From the NCBI RefSeq assembly GCF_932294415.1, contig NC_065535.1, positions 12,432,282-12,496,281 on the forward strand: 64,000 bases of DNA, written 5' to 3'. Source of the DNA: Quercus robur (lineage: Eukaryota > Streptophyta > Magnoliopsida > Fagales > Fagaceae). The notes below the pieces were generated by a model. That model saw only the letters and a program-made list of their open reading frames with translations. It did no database searches and was not told the DNA's origin. The translations under genes were made by a program, and so were the position numbers. Shown in pieces: positions 24,447-37,477 of this stretch (its first letter is position 1; every line of letters starts with the position of its first letter).

Positions 24447-24525
24447 ACTGCATAAAAATGAATGAATGTACATCGTTTCAACACATAAGATAGATACAAT
24501 GCAATGCTTCATCTCCTAGTCACAA
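24447..24525 (+). repeat. 79-bp direct repeat, copy 2
   Basis: Matches 24150-24228 base for base by eye and is separated from it by about 218 bases. It is preceded by a further partial copy (cataaaaatgaatgaata) at about 24,428. Confidence 0.85.
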
Positions 24526-25695
24526 TCTAAAAAAATTAAAAATTAAAGTCTTTTTATCCTAATTACATACTAAGATAATTATTATTGATTTACATCACTC
24601 GATATTAGCTTGGAGGCAAAGTGACATTATGAAAAGGTTTTAGGCACTCACTCCATCTTATTAGAAATATTCCAATGACTAAGTGCCAGATGTTCTGGCT
24701 TTGTGGCAAACAAAAGAGTTCATGGAAGAAATTGCTACATAAGAATTCCAAAGGAGCATTTGCAGAAATTGCATGGGAAGTGAGTGTTTGGATTCCTCTG
24801 AAACAGAGAGCACCTCTGCGTTTGTGCTTTTTGCTGAAAAAATGTGAGTTCCACTGTATTGCTACAGTATTTTTAAGCCATAAACGGTATTTAATCAGAC
24901 TAGAAGTAGGAAGTATAAGCTACAAAATTTTTTTGAGTTATTGACTATTGTAATTGTTCCTTATTTAGAGGATTTTCTGAGACCGTTTGTGTCCCCATCC
25001 AATTGTAGTCTTTTCCTTTTTGAGAGGTTATCATTTGGTTTTCCACCTCTTGACCAAATCTGTGTGTCGTATCTTTGTTGCTTTGGTTGATTTGGTTTAT
25101 TGCATGTCTATGGTAAATTTATTTTATCTTCTTTAAAAAAAATTGGTGTTTACTGTTTAATAGTTACTTGCTCCATTTTTTTATTATTGAAAATTTGATA
25201 GAAATAATGGGAATGTGGGATTTGAGTCTTAAATGTCTCCATTGAAAGTGCTAGAAGTAGAAGGTTTCTACTGAGTTACAAGACTTTTGGCTTATCTCCA
25301 AACTTAAGATGGCTTCCTTTGCACCACCTTGACTTTGAGCAAAGATATTACTTGTTAGTATATCACATGTATAGTATTTGTCATGTATTTGTTATATTTA
25401 GGATAATATCCCTAATTGAGACTAAAATCAAGGACCCATTAATTGTCTTTTATTTTAGCCCAATCAAGGATCTTCCTAGATCAACTTTATGTCTATATGG
25501 GCATTCCTGTATGGCAAATTGTACAGAAAATATAGTGTACATAGGTTGCATTAACAGTATTCCTCTATCTCTTTTCAACAACCTTGAATTCGACATAAAT
25601 AAATTCTTAAACATGCTAGGTGTGGAAAAAGAAAGAGAAGTTACGAACATTTAATTTACAAGAGGAACATAGTCTACACTCATTTTTACCACAAG
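24526..25695. other. Spacer between the snoRNA cluster and the LIN 3' end
   Basis: No gene recognised. Contains a fragment like SINE/MITE debris at about 25,205-25,290 (gggatttgagtc, gtctccattgaaa). The LIN 3' untranslated region should fall in the right-hand part. Confidence 0.45.
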
Positions 25696-25708
25696 CCTAG
25701 TCTAGAGC

Positions 25709-28700
25709 CTAAACCTGCAACCACAATTGAAATCAGAACTGAGTGATGACCACAAATATCTGAGTCTTCCATTATTTTGTTAGTTTATGGTTTTGTGTAC
25801 TAACCTGGATTCTGCCATCAGAGGAAGCAGCAAAAAGCATTAATTCATTTATATCTGATGTTAATGACGTAATTTTTGCATGTCCACCACCAGCCATTTT
25901 GATAGAAGCAACTTTTCTAACTTTTTCTTTCACCCAAACCTCAATGAACCCACATTTTGTGGCTGTATAAATGAAGTCACTGTTGACGGCTATGCGTTGG
26001 ATATCAAATCCTGTTGGGAATGATCCAATTACTGCCTTGGTGGAAAGCGAAAACACCTTCCATATGCAAAACAAGCAAAAAAAAAAAATGGCACAATATC
26101 AGTTCTGCTGCCAAACTGTCGTTGCTAATTATGCTTGATAATAACAACGATGTGAGAGTTGCATACCTTTCCAGCTATAGCATTAACTGAAGACCCACCA
26201 GCAAAGAGGAGGTCTTTATGAACATGCAAGGAATGTATGACTTGTTTTCCTAACAATTTCCTTGTACCAGAGTAGAATGTGTTTGTTGTGTAATTGCACA
26301 AATCAACCTCCTGCCATATATATGTTTTTTCTTTCAAATTATTAATAAGCTTTTGTGACTGTTATCTAACATTGATGTGTTTCGTGATTGCAATGTTTTG
26401 TGATTTTGTGAAGTTTACCTGGATACCGTAACTAGAACAACCGCAATATAGTTTGTCCCCAGTCATGGCAAGGCATTTCACATATTTGTTGAAATTTATA
26501 TGCTTTGGAGTCCCAGACCAGTTATACACCTGTGATAACACAAATGTCAGCAAAGCTCTTTTTGTTATGGGCTGCATATTTGTCCTAGCTGTTTAAATAA
26601 AACACTTAGCACTTGCCTTGACCCCAGTTCCATGAGAAATATAGCATGCCACATTAGAATTGGCTGTCAAGTCGTATACTGCCTCTTTCACATCATGAAC
26701 TTGAATACAGTGAATTTCCTCAGGTTTACATGACCAGACCTATAGTCAAGAAATACATAAAACAATTGTTTAGTGAAATTAACACAGCAAACATGTAGCT
26801 ATATTTTGCAGGAAAGTTTGTTTAGCATATGTCTAATACATAAAACATAGGAACATGTGGTTTTTTGCCTTCACCATTTTGTTGGAATCATCTAGTCACT
26901 AATGTTATTTATTATGAAAAAGTGTGTAGTACCAAGAACAAATCAATCGAAACAAAGAAAAAAAGAAGCTCTTATATATGTTTTTTATACATATTAAGTG
27001 GGCGAGGGGGGATTCAAACTCCAAACGTCTCCATTAAAAACTCTAAGAAATGCTAGTTAAATTAAATTTATAGTGGGACACACTATTTATATGAGATGAG
27101 AGAGTATGAAATTATTATGCTCTTGGACTTGGGAGTAATGTATAATTTTCTCACCAAAGGGTATTTGATTATTTGAAGGCTATCATTATCAGTTCCGATT
27201 TCTGAGCTACTTCTTTCCTATGTAATAGAGGTCATTGGTGTGTGAATAATGTTCCACCATATTCCCATTTCAACTAAAATAGCCAAAACAAGCATGCAAA
27301 ACCGATTTTTCTTAAAAAAGAAAACTTGTGATGGCTTACCCGAATTGTTTTGTCAAAGGAACCACTATATAGTTTGTCACCTGAAGATGGTACATAGAGG
27401 CATGTGATAGCCTTTGTATGTTCACGAACTTCTTGAACCAACCTTGGTAACCTTTTTCCAACATCCCACACCTACAAGAAAGATATTGTGGCCTTAGCTG
27501 TTGCAGAAGGAAATAAACAACCCCACATAATTGCAGTTGTGCATGTATCCTTGAGCAGGTATGAAAAGATTGAATATGTTCTGTTTAGGTGCAAACCTTT
27601 ATGGTTCCATCAGAATGGCTGCTTAAAAGTCGATCATTTAGATGAAGCAAAGACAGAACCTCACCATTTGCGCTTGAATCTAACTCAACCATTTCAGAAC
27701 AACTCCATAACTCTGTCTAAGAAACACAACATTAGTAGGATTTAGTTATCTAATTGTCTATATTATTTTAAATCAAGGACATGAATGCTCCTCCACGCCA
27801 CTTACTGCATCTACAGATGGTAAATTCATCAAGGCTTGCATTATATCTCTGACCACCAATGAATTCCTCTTAAGCTTTCTAAAAGTTCTGTAGATGCATT
27901 TAGCATAAACCCCCAGTGCTTCAAGTGCAGCTAAATTTAGAGAGTTTGAGTTCATTTTTATTTGAAGAGGCATGAAAACGTTCTGTGTAAGCATTACCTC
28001 TGATGCATTGTACTTACATGGATCACTGACAAAAGTTTTCATAGCAAGGGTCACTAAAATCTTTTCCTCTAGGTTCTTGGATGATTGGAGGACATTTATA
28101 AATTCATCAAGCAAGGACTTGCGAGCAGCATCTCTTACACCAGTATGAGGAAGAGTAGAAAGCATGTACGTGAGCCATGTAGCAAGGACAAGGCATGACC
28201 TTGCCATTTCTAAGGAATCACTCTTGAGACATTCCTCCAAGGCTTTGAATATTGAGCCATTCTCATGGTTGCAAAGTACAAAAGCTACCCTTCTCTCCCA
28301 AGAGCTTGCAGCTTCCTCTTCCTCTTCCTATATAGTAAGTATATAAGATTCAGGATAGATACAAGGTTGAATATAATGAGTAATATGCTCTATGACAAAC
28401 CAAAAACTAGACATATGCAAACCATTATTTCCATCAAATCATTGTCATCTTTTCTCAGCTGTTCTGCCTTCATCAAGGCATGGTAAGGTTGATCAAACCC
28501 TGCAATCTTGAGTAACCAGGCTTTGGTATAGGACTTCCCTGAGGAAGTTAGACGCCCAGATAGAGATATTAAAGCATCTAGAGCCATCATTTGAGAATCA
28601 GAAAATTCCTTTCTCCGGAGTGCTTCAATTAATATATCTATAGCTTCTTCCCTATACACGCTCATCTCCCGTGGCTCAACCTGGAAAAGTGATAATCAGT

Positions 28701-31700
28701 GGAATTTATAGTTAGATGTAATAGTGGTGTATGTTAGGAACATTATTTAAAAATTTAACACTATTAATGTTGATTTCAGAGAATCAAGGCAAACCAAGAG
28801 ATCAAGCTGAAGAAGAAGAGCAGCAATGGCCGGTTGCTGCTTTGCAGGAGCCATTTGAAGATACACAAGAAAGGTGTGCATGGTACTAAATGCTCCTTCA
28901 TCTTTAATTATCTGCAATATCTGGTTGCGGAATGTCCTCCTGTGACAGCATAGAAAGAATAGAATCTCCATTGAGGGTGTTAGGCAGGGTACTGAGCAAG
29001 GAAAGGAAAAATAAATCAAAAGGTACATGTGCTCCATAAAAAGAAGCACACATGTAAATTTGTGTGCAGTGTCTAATACACTGAACCATTTAGGAGTACG
29101 ATTGGAATCATTTTAGAACCTAACTCCAAATAACTCCTGGTGAAAATACTGTATCTAGGTACTATTGCAACTTTGTTTTTATATCAGTAAGTTATGCACT
29201 AAATGATTCTTTAACCTAAGACCCTAGTTTTACCTTCTTATGGGGAAGGGTACAATAGCAACTTTAGTTTGATCAATGCAATTGCAATGTAGTTGCTATC
29301 AAAATTCTTTACATGAATAAACATCTATTTGGAATGAATGACACCAGACACACACACTCACAGGTTTTGAGACTTGTCCTTATTAGGTTAACATGAAATC
29401 AAGTTCAAAGGTTTTGTGTTTAGTTTTGTTATTTCAAAATTTGGTAGCTTTAATCATTAGAAGGATTTGCAAAGTAAGAAAAATTGTGTACTTCAGTCTT
29501 CAGATTTATCATAAATGAGAAGTGAAGATTTAATATGCGAAGTGTACCTGTGTAACTGAACGAGCTCTGAGAGAAAATCTACACATATGCCTCTTACACT
29601 TTCATTTCCAGCATGAAATAATTCTAGAACAGGTGACAATTCAATTCTATTTGCTATCAAGCACCGGCAATCTTTTTCAGCTTGCATGCAACATAAAAGT
29701 ATGGAAACAATGGATCTCCTTCCTTCCAATCTATCCAAACACTTGACCAAGGCTGGAATTCCATTTGCAGAAATAACACTGAAGGCACTGAGGGACCTGC
29801 TGCATTCATTACCTCCCATTAGAATCTGCTCAAGCAATGCTATGGCAGCATCCTTGGGCTCCATTACAAACTGAATATCATCTAAAAACTGTCAGGACAA
29901 GGGAGGATACAAGGTCATGAGCTGAAAGCTGAGCAAATGCTGGGGTCAGCTGGTATATAAGAACAGCAGCCTCAGATAGCCCATTCTTTAGCAGAGCAGC
30001 TAGGCAATCAAAATCAGAATCTACACTTGTTAGAGTATTCCCAACACCTTCATCTGCAAATACTAGCTCTGAGAGTATGTAAATTGATGTTCTGAGAACT
30101 TCTCTGCTCAGAGAAGCTGACAGTATTTCCACAAACCATTTACAATTGTTGGATTGGATAAAAAAGACTGAACCCCAGGATCAGCCTTTGATTCCTTCCA
30201 TAATCTGGCTATTGCCAACACAGCTGCTTCACATTCTTGTAAGCTGTCTGAAGTAGAGAGACAAGAACCATAGGGTTTTAAATTATTGATAATTGCTTCT
30301 ACTGCTGCTTGGGATATTACACTGGTTGGTGATGTAGATACTGCTGCACGCATAAATCTTTTCTTCCTATAGTTAAGATAGTCATCTATGCTCTTATCAC
30401 AGGATATATCACTTGTTTTGTATAGAGTGGAGGCCAAGCGGATTTCTTTTGTGGAGGATCTAAATGAATCTCTCGGTGTTTCGGAGTATGAAAATTCTTG
30501 AGCAAGATCAGGATACTGTTCTTTCCAAGATGATATTAGTCTCTTCAAAACATAGTTTGTTTTGGGCAGTATACTGGCAGAGAGAGGTTGCCGTGTAATG
30601 GGGCATGTTACATTTCCTCTTTCAAGCCATTCTTGGATTGCTTTTCTTTCATATGTCTGGCCTGTTTCAAGGGTAACAGGGTCAAAAAATATGTGGCTTG
30701 TGATGGGGCAAACAAAATCCTGAGGTGGTCTTGTTCGAGTAGTCAGCTTCTCAGATATTGGGAGAGAGATGTAGCTCTGGCTTCCCTCATCAACTTCTTG
30801 AATAGTACTGCATAGTGCAAAGGAATTCAAATATTTTAAGGGGACAGAAATCATAGAATGATAATGTCTTTAATCAAGCCTTGTAGGAGAGATGCTGGTC
30901 GATTTTCAAAGCTAAAAGAAAAGTACAAATACTAGAGAATTCCCAAAATAATGATAAAAAGGAAACAAAGTGATGATACCTATATTCTAATACTTGGCTA
31001 TTCTCACTGTCAAAACTCCGTGTTCTGCTATTGATTTTTCTTCGAAATTTCAGCTTTCCCTACATTGCAAAGAGTTAATTAGCACTGCTCAAAAAATTGG
31101 ATAAAAGTACATCTTCAATCTGAAACCTACTATGACTTCACCATCAGAGTCTGCTGAGTTGAAGCTGTGATCATTCCTCACAGGTGGAGATGAAGGCAAC
31201 GAGCTGGAAACAGATGAATCTGGGATATGGCGGGATAATAAGCATAACAAAACAGGGTTTTCTTTTTTAAATTGCACATCTGGTTTTGGAGATAAAATAG
31301 TTGGAGAAGGAGATGTAGGGAAATCCATAGGAGAAAAGAATGTAGCAGAATGTATTTGGTTCTTCATTTTAGATGTCTGTGCTTTAGGCCCAGTTTCCTT
31401 TTCCTCAGCCATCTTCATGCCACTAGGAGATGCCCTTTTGCTAGGTATATCGTCAGAGTGAGAATCCACATAACCATCATCAGGCTCATATTCAGAGTCA
31501 TCTTCATCTTGATCTTCATTCTCATCAAGCAACCCCTCCTGGCATAGTAAGCAAGAATGAAGCTTGATGTTATTCCAAGACTAAAATGCCCAAGTAGAGA
31601 ACTTTAAAATATATGGATATAAACCCAAAATTAAGCTTCCTCATGGCATTGTGAATTTTACTGCTCTAATTTCCATATTCACCTGAGGATCCCATCTAGT

Positions 31701-32809
31701 GGACTCCTTCAGATTCTGGGACGCAGTAGAACCTAGATTTAATCTGCTTGGAGCCAAATCACCAAAAGATGTAAGTAAATAAGAGCCTCAAATCATTCTC
31801 TCCAGAAAAATCAATAGCAAGTTATTTAATTAGTGTATTAGTAAGATTTGAATTTTACTCACCTGCTTGCTTCTCTTGTTTCTCTTTCACCAAACTTAGA
31901 TTTAATAATTGGGGAAAACCCAGCACTCTTAGGCAAGATAGGACCAAATTTTACATGATCTGGAATTGAGTGGCTGACTTCATGCAAAGGAGTCATTGGT
32001 GGCTCCGCAATGGGCAACATTGGAACCACCTTCTTGCTCGAGTTTGAATCAGAGTTCATGCAATCCTTATAGTATTTAGCAAAAAGCCGTGTATTCTCAT
32101 CCAATGATTCTCCATAAAGCTGATCTAGCTTCTGCAATTTTTCCAATTTTTCTGGCCCCATGGAAAACATCAAAGACTCATTGAAGTATCGATCCAAATC
32201 AGCTGTATAGGACATATCCGCGCAGTCAGGAATTACTTCCATCATTAGCCTATGCCTTTCCTCTGAATACCATCCAACAATGGAGCTCATGTGTGAAAGA
32301 AACAGGACTTTCCAAATTTCAGGAGCAAAATCAATCCGCGAGAAGAAAGGGTCTATGATGAACATCTCAAGCATATGAAGAGCTGCATTATGAACATTGT
32401 TCCGCAATTTCCACATGTATGCAAGGTTGAGATGAGCCCAAGCAGAGAGGTAGAAATTAGGAACACCAGCAGTTTTCTGATTAGAGTTCAATAAGGCACA
32501 CACTTGCAACATCTTCTCAGCATACTCCAATCTTGCAAGCCTAGTTTCCATATTTGAAGTGTTGATAGCTTCTTCAAGGGCTTCAATTCCCCAGTCCAAA
32601 TTTGCTAATACTGCTTGATCCGAATACCGAACCTCTGTGTCTTTGTCACAGCTTACATCTTCAGTTGCCAATCTCTCTGCACACTGTTCTTTGTGTTGGG
32701 TTCTCTGTTCTTTATTAATCAACCGCTCTTGGGTGAAATTATCAACACTGGCAACCAATAACCAAACCATATCCTTCTGGTCCATTGCAAACCTATAATC
32801 CATGTTCAT
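25709..32809 (-). CDS. LIN: LIN/CERBERUS-type U-box, ARM and WD40 E3 ubiquitin ligase, probably disrupted
   Basis: Legume homologues are E3 ligases needed for infection-thread growth and mycorrhizal entry. Coding exons: 31863-32809, 31683-31743, 31131-31538, 30980-31059, 29548-30807, 28795-28939, 28423-28680, 27806-28327, 27597-27716, 27340-27471, 26617-26739, 26419-26529, 26167-26310, 25805-26056, 25709-25714. In order: a conserved N-terminal domain (MDQKDMVW, NLDWGIEALEEAI), an acidic linker, a U-box (DFVCPITSHIFFDPVTLETGQTYE split over about residues 530-600), ARM-like repeats, then WD40 repeats (YSGSFDKTIR, ASSDGRIQ). Full length would be about 1,500 residues. Oddities: a one-base loss at 30131-30133 with a stop at 30108, a second lesion at 29,879-29,893 that restores the original frame, a TAG in place of the usual Trp in the last exon, and a GC donor at 26616-26615. 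The start is MNMDYRF (32809) by homology; M at 32803 is the alternative. Confidence 0.88.
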
Positions 32810-32832
32810 TTTTTTTTGTCTTGTGAAGACAA

Positions 32833-33581
32833 TCTGGACAAACAAATTCCCAAACTTAATATATGAACAACTAAAGCATGAAACTCAGTTTGCAAATGGT
32901 TTTTCTTGATTGCTAAGAAAGTATAGGAAAGGTGACTGTAACAACTTCATATTTTTCTCCTTGTCACATGTTTAAGATTAACTCAGGCATTTAGAAAACT
33001 CAAACACTTATGTAAAAAAAAGCTCTACATTAAATGATTGTGATAGCCTTGAGGAAAAGAATGAAAATATCTTATCAATTCAACAACAAAACTGTTAACA
33101 AATTCTAGCATCACCAAAACCTCATAAACCTTACTGGAGACCATGTTGATGATAAATTGCCAACTGTCGCAAAAACTCAAATTATTGCACTGATAACATG
33201 ATAAATTACAACTATTACGAAGGTGAATTTAATCGCTTAACCAGTATTCCAATGGTTGAAAGATAAATTGAGCAACTCTAAAGTATAGTCTCCACACAGT
33301 AAGAAGTGCATAAAAATAATTACTAATCTATAGATATCAATAACAGCAAATTGACTGAATCCCATAATAGAAAACTCAAAATGAACGTGGAAAAATAAAA
33401 ACACAGAGAGAGAAAAGTGCTTACTGTATTGAAGAACCAGCACAGCTAGTCTGCTATGGTCGTATGGATTGGCCAATGACCAATATTTTTCACAAGAAAG
33501 AGTGTGAGAAAGCCGGCTTTTGGAGATTGTATAAGCTGTGCCGGCTTTGGCCATTTTTGGAGCGTTGATTACGGCAAACAA
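32833..33581 (-). other. LIN 5' untranslated exon and first intron, with upstream ORF
   Basis: A GT donor (33424-33423, aataca then gtaagc) and an AG acceptor before 32833 define a first intron. The leader exon (about 33425-33570) has an ATG at 33554 opening a frame MAKAGTAYTISKSRL. After splicing this frame runs past the LIN start in another frame and ends at a TAG just inside it. It would be an overlapping upstream ORF that could lower translation. The exon itself is inferred from splice motifs and not from homology. Confidence 0.45.
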
Positions 33582-33597
33582 GCAGACTGAACATTTT

Positions 33598-33606
33598 TTT
33601 TATATA
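33598..33606 (-). promoter_or_regulatory. TATA box of the LIN gene
   Basis: Minus-strand TATATAAAA located about 30 bases before the expected transcript start near 33,570. Confidence 0.45.
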
Positions 33607-33609
33607 TTA

Positions 33610-34285
33610 CTATACACTATTCAAATAGTGTGACGTTTTTGAGTTTTAAAATTTTAAATAGCTTCCTAGCAATATAAAAAAAATGTATGTATGAAATAAT
33701 TGAATATAATGGGGGGTTTGAATAGTCGTTTAGTAAAGGACAAGAGAGCATCTTATTAAAAGATAAATGGACAAAGAAAGAGCATTTAGCTTTTGGCTTA
33801 AATCTTTGGTCATGTCTAAAATAACAAACACTAGAAACAGGTCAAAGTTTACCTGAAATCGTGTTCCAGAGGGACGAAAATGCCTTTTGCCTGGTGTGCG
33901 GTTTCATCAACTTTCTTTGGCGGGAAGGTGAGTGAGATTGAGCCCATTAACATTGCCAATCAAATCACTTGGGCCTACATGCAATTCTTGTGGTCCAGTT
34001 GATTTTGTTGGACCTGTAACTTGGTTGGGTAGCCCATGAAATTTGGCCAGGCCGAACAATACCACATTTCACTTTGGGAGATTTGGGCCAAAACTGACAG
34101 CAGGCTGTATAACCACAGACGAAATATAAAAGAGAAGTTATATCTTTGTTCGTACAAGATATTTTTATGATATTTTCATAATAAATTATAGGAGGTAAGT
34201 TGTTATTAATTTTAATTTGAATCTATAATTAAATTATTTTTTTGCCCACCCATAACAGCCAACAACAACTAGACATTTAAAATTT
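33610..34285. other. Intergenic DNA upstream of LIN
   Basis: No gene recognised. It should contain the distal LIN promoter. Confidence 0.5.
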
Positions 34286-34289
34286 TATT

Positions 34290-34930
34290 GTAAAAATGTT
34301 ATAGATATAACATTTTTCAATATAAAAAACAATTAAAAAAAATCAGTTTCTTTTTTTTTTTCCCCCATAAAAGGCATTTAAAAGTATTTCCTAAATCAAT
34401 GCCCTTAGGACATTAGTTAACTTTTTCCTTATAATAATATAAAAATTTATCAAATAAATATTGTAGATATAACATTTCTTAATATAAAAATTTATCAAAA
34501 AAATTTGATTGCTTTTTTATTTTCCCATAAAAAATTTTTAGAAGTATTTCCTAAATCAATGCACTTAGGATATTAGTTAACTTTTTCCTTATAATAATAT
34601 AAAAAACTATTAAAAAATTGTTGTGAACATAACATTTCTCAATATAAAAAACTATAAAAAAAAAAATAGTTGTTTTTTTATTAACCCATAAAAAGTTTTT
34701 AAAAGTACTTTCTAAATCAATGCCCTTGGGATATTAGTTACTTTTTCATTATAATAATATAGAAAACTATAAAAAAAAAATGTCATGGACATAATATTTC
34801 TCAATATAAAAAGCTATAAAAAAATAATTTACTTTTTTTATTTTCTCATAAAAAGCTTCTAAAATCATTCCCTGAATCAATATCCTTAGAACATTAGTTA
34901 ACTTCTATCTTTCATTCCAACGAAAAGAAG
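34290..34930. repeat. Tandem array, about 4 diverged copies of a 160-bp unit
   Basis: The block cccataaaa...agtatttcctaaatcaatgccc starts at about 34,365, 34,525, 34,685 and 34,845, so the unit is about 160 bp. Each unit also has ttccttataataatata and acataacatttctcaatata. Copies differ by many substitutions, so the array is old. AT-rich, non-coding. Confidence 0.75.
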
Positions 34931-35876
34931 GGTCATACTAATAAGTATTCTTAAAGCATTGGTTAATAATATATTTTAGGAAAATTTTGACACTACTTTT
35001 ATAAGAAATGAAAAAAACTATTAAAATATTATTTTTTTATAAATTTTTTAAATAAATTAATAATCAATATTCTAAGGATATTAGTTAGCATTTAAAAAAA
35101 TAATAATAATAATTAACTTTTGCCTGGGATGTCTTGTTGAAAAATCAGGAAGTATCCGTGCAATTACAAAACTTTCCGCAAAAGCATGAAAAATGAAGCA
35201 ATTAAGTACGACACTTTTCAACACTTTTCATGATTGTCACTTTTTTTTTTTTTGACTGGTCAATTATCCACATTTTTTATTCGAGTCCTAGGCCGCTAGT
35301 CCATTCTAGCTAACAACGCGGAAATGTCAATCTTCTATAAGTCGTTCTTCTAATGATGTAAAGTAAACTACCAAAAAAAAAACTAGTTGTATGGGCAATA
35401 TTTGCTTGCAGTATCCATATTCTCTTATCTTTGTGTGTTACCTTCTTCTTGCTATGCTAGTTACAAATGCATGGTGTAAATTGACCCATGAAAGGAGGGC
35501 CTTTGAGGGAGATCATGTAGTTATGTGCAATGTATTTAATTTATTAGGTATAGGTTGAATTGAATATGAAGTACAGTTCTTTCAAAAACATTGTCCTGGG
35601 GTTGAATCACTAGAATTAACCCATTTAAAGTCATTTTTTGTGTCAGCCAAGCTTGACTTATTTGGTTTGATTAATTTTTATACTCCGGTCTAAGGAATGA
35701 AAGTTACTAGCCGACTTTGAAAACAAATTTATGCCCGGATTGTTCAGCCAGAATTTGAGTCCAAAAGAGTCTGCAGCATGTAATTCATTTGACAATTTGA
35801 CTTTGGTGTTTTTAATGTAACGTTCATAGTTCAAATTTATTCTTCTCTAATTATCAAATTATCAACAAAAAATAAA

Positions 35877-35911
<35 letters not shown>

Positions 35912-36780
35912 CTATCTTATTTTATTTTTAATAAAGGGGTAAATTATATATATATTTTTAGGGGGGGAAAATTGACTCCTCTAGACTCAAATCCTTTTTT
36001 GATAATTTTATACTCAAATTTTCACAAAAAAACAACAAATTATTGCACAAAGAATAGTAATGCTTTTTCCCCCTTCTTTGATTGAAATTTCTACCACCTT
36101 ATTTTATTTTATTTTTTTTCTCTTTACCCCTTACTTTACTTTGTTAAGTATTTAATATCAAAGTGATAGAAATATCTATTTAGAAAATGTGTGAAGTTTA
36201 AGAAGTAAATTGGCCAAATTAAAAGTTTAAGAATTGTAATAGCCACTGCATTAAAGTTCAAGAGGTGTCAAGGCATTTTTCTCTATGTTTTTCATATTTT
36301 CTTAATAATATTTGACAAATAAAATAATTATAACCAATTAATTTTTCTATAAAATATATCAAAAAGAAAAAATATAATAGATACTCAAGAGATAAATTAT
36401 TCTTTTCAATGGTATTGTTTTTAGTGAATGAGTTTTATTTACAAAGGCTGTTGGAAATGGAACTTCATCAATATGTGCAAAATGTTGTTCAACATCTAGA
36501 TTTTTAAAAAATTGTCAGTATTTCTTGTTTGTGTTAATGGTTTTGAGGACTAGAAAATCAAAAGTCGTCCAACTTGTTTATAAAGTGGATATACTTGTGC
36601 TTACTCTTCTAGTTTTTTTGCCACTACAAAGTGACAGTTTTCAGTTCTGAATGTTGTCAAAAGGTAAGGTCAAAATAGAAGATGAGTTTTTAATGGATTC
36701 TTTGATTTTTATAAATTGGAAGGAAAATTCTTGCGACATTCATTATGAAATCACTTATTTTTTAAAATTTAAAACTGTGA
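34931..36780. other. AT-rich intergenic DNA
   Basis: No gene recognised. An (AT)n tract lies at about 35,881-35,909 and a G-run near 35,960. Confidence 0.5.
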
Positions 36781-36784
36781 GGCA

Positions 36785-37477
36785 CAAGAATTTAAATAAG
36801 GAACATGTGCCACGTGTCGTATCCATAGCCGATGAGTCCATTATCGTGTCGAGCAGACCACATACTCAGATAGTAAGGCCATATTAGTGGCACGTTACCA
36901 AAGGAGGTCATACCGTAGAAAAAGAGTTTCGAGAAGGGGGTTAGCCTTGACATGACTGGAGGGATGGTGGCTGCCACCATATTTAATGCATCCCACCAAA
37001 CCTCCTGACTGCATTTATGTGGAGAAGACTTCTGAACAGTGCTGTATTGGTTGCCCCAACTCACAAGGGGCTTGAGAAGGAGTTTGATGGGGCAAGCACT
37101 CAAGTAGGGGCCTGGACGATCAACAAATGAAAGGCCAAGATCATCTAAAAGGAGCTATATAATGTAAGAGACCCTCTAGGGAGAGGGGATCGGAAAATCT
37201 GTAGAGAACACATTGTAGTAACAAGAGCTAAAATTGCATCCAAGTCCAAAAGAGCTAAATTCAAGAATCATTTTCCTCGGACTTCGCCAAGGAATGATTT
37301 CCTTGCTTTGAACTTGTCTTTATTTTGCTGTCTTAATATCTTCAATCCATTGTGCACATTGTTTGGTTCATCGAGGTCTAGCTTTTAAGCCCACTCTCTA
37401 CAAATTCATTGTGTGGGACTATTTGGGCCTTAACCCATTCATCATTTGGGCTTAGGAATCAAAACCACACCCTTACA
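36785..37477 (+). mobile_element. Degenerate solo LTR, left end uncertain
   Basis: Ends ACACCCTTACA at 37477 and has the same plan as the other LTRs in this window: an internal gagctatataatgtaagaga promoter-like zone, then tttaagcccactctctacaaat and gggactatttgggcctt. No paired partner or clear target duplication was found. It is an old retrotransposon remnant. Confidence 0.5.

Noticed and set aside
25319-25654. 111-codon plus-strand frame near the LIN 3' end
   Set aside because: No recognisable domain; AT-rich, with an antisense frame of similar length; no promoter context.
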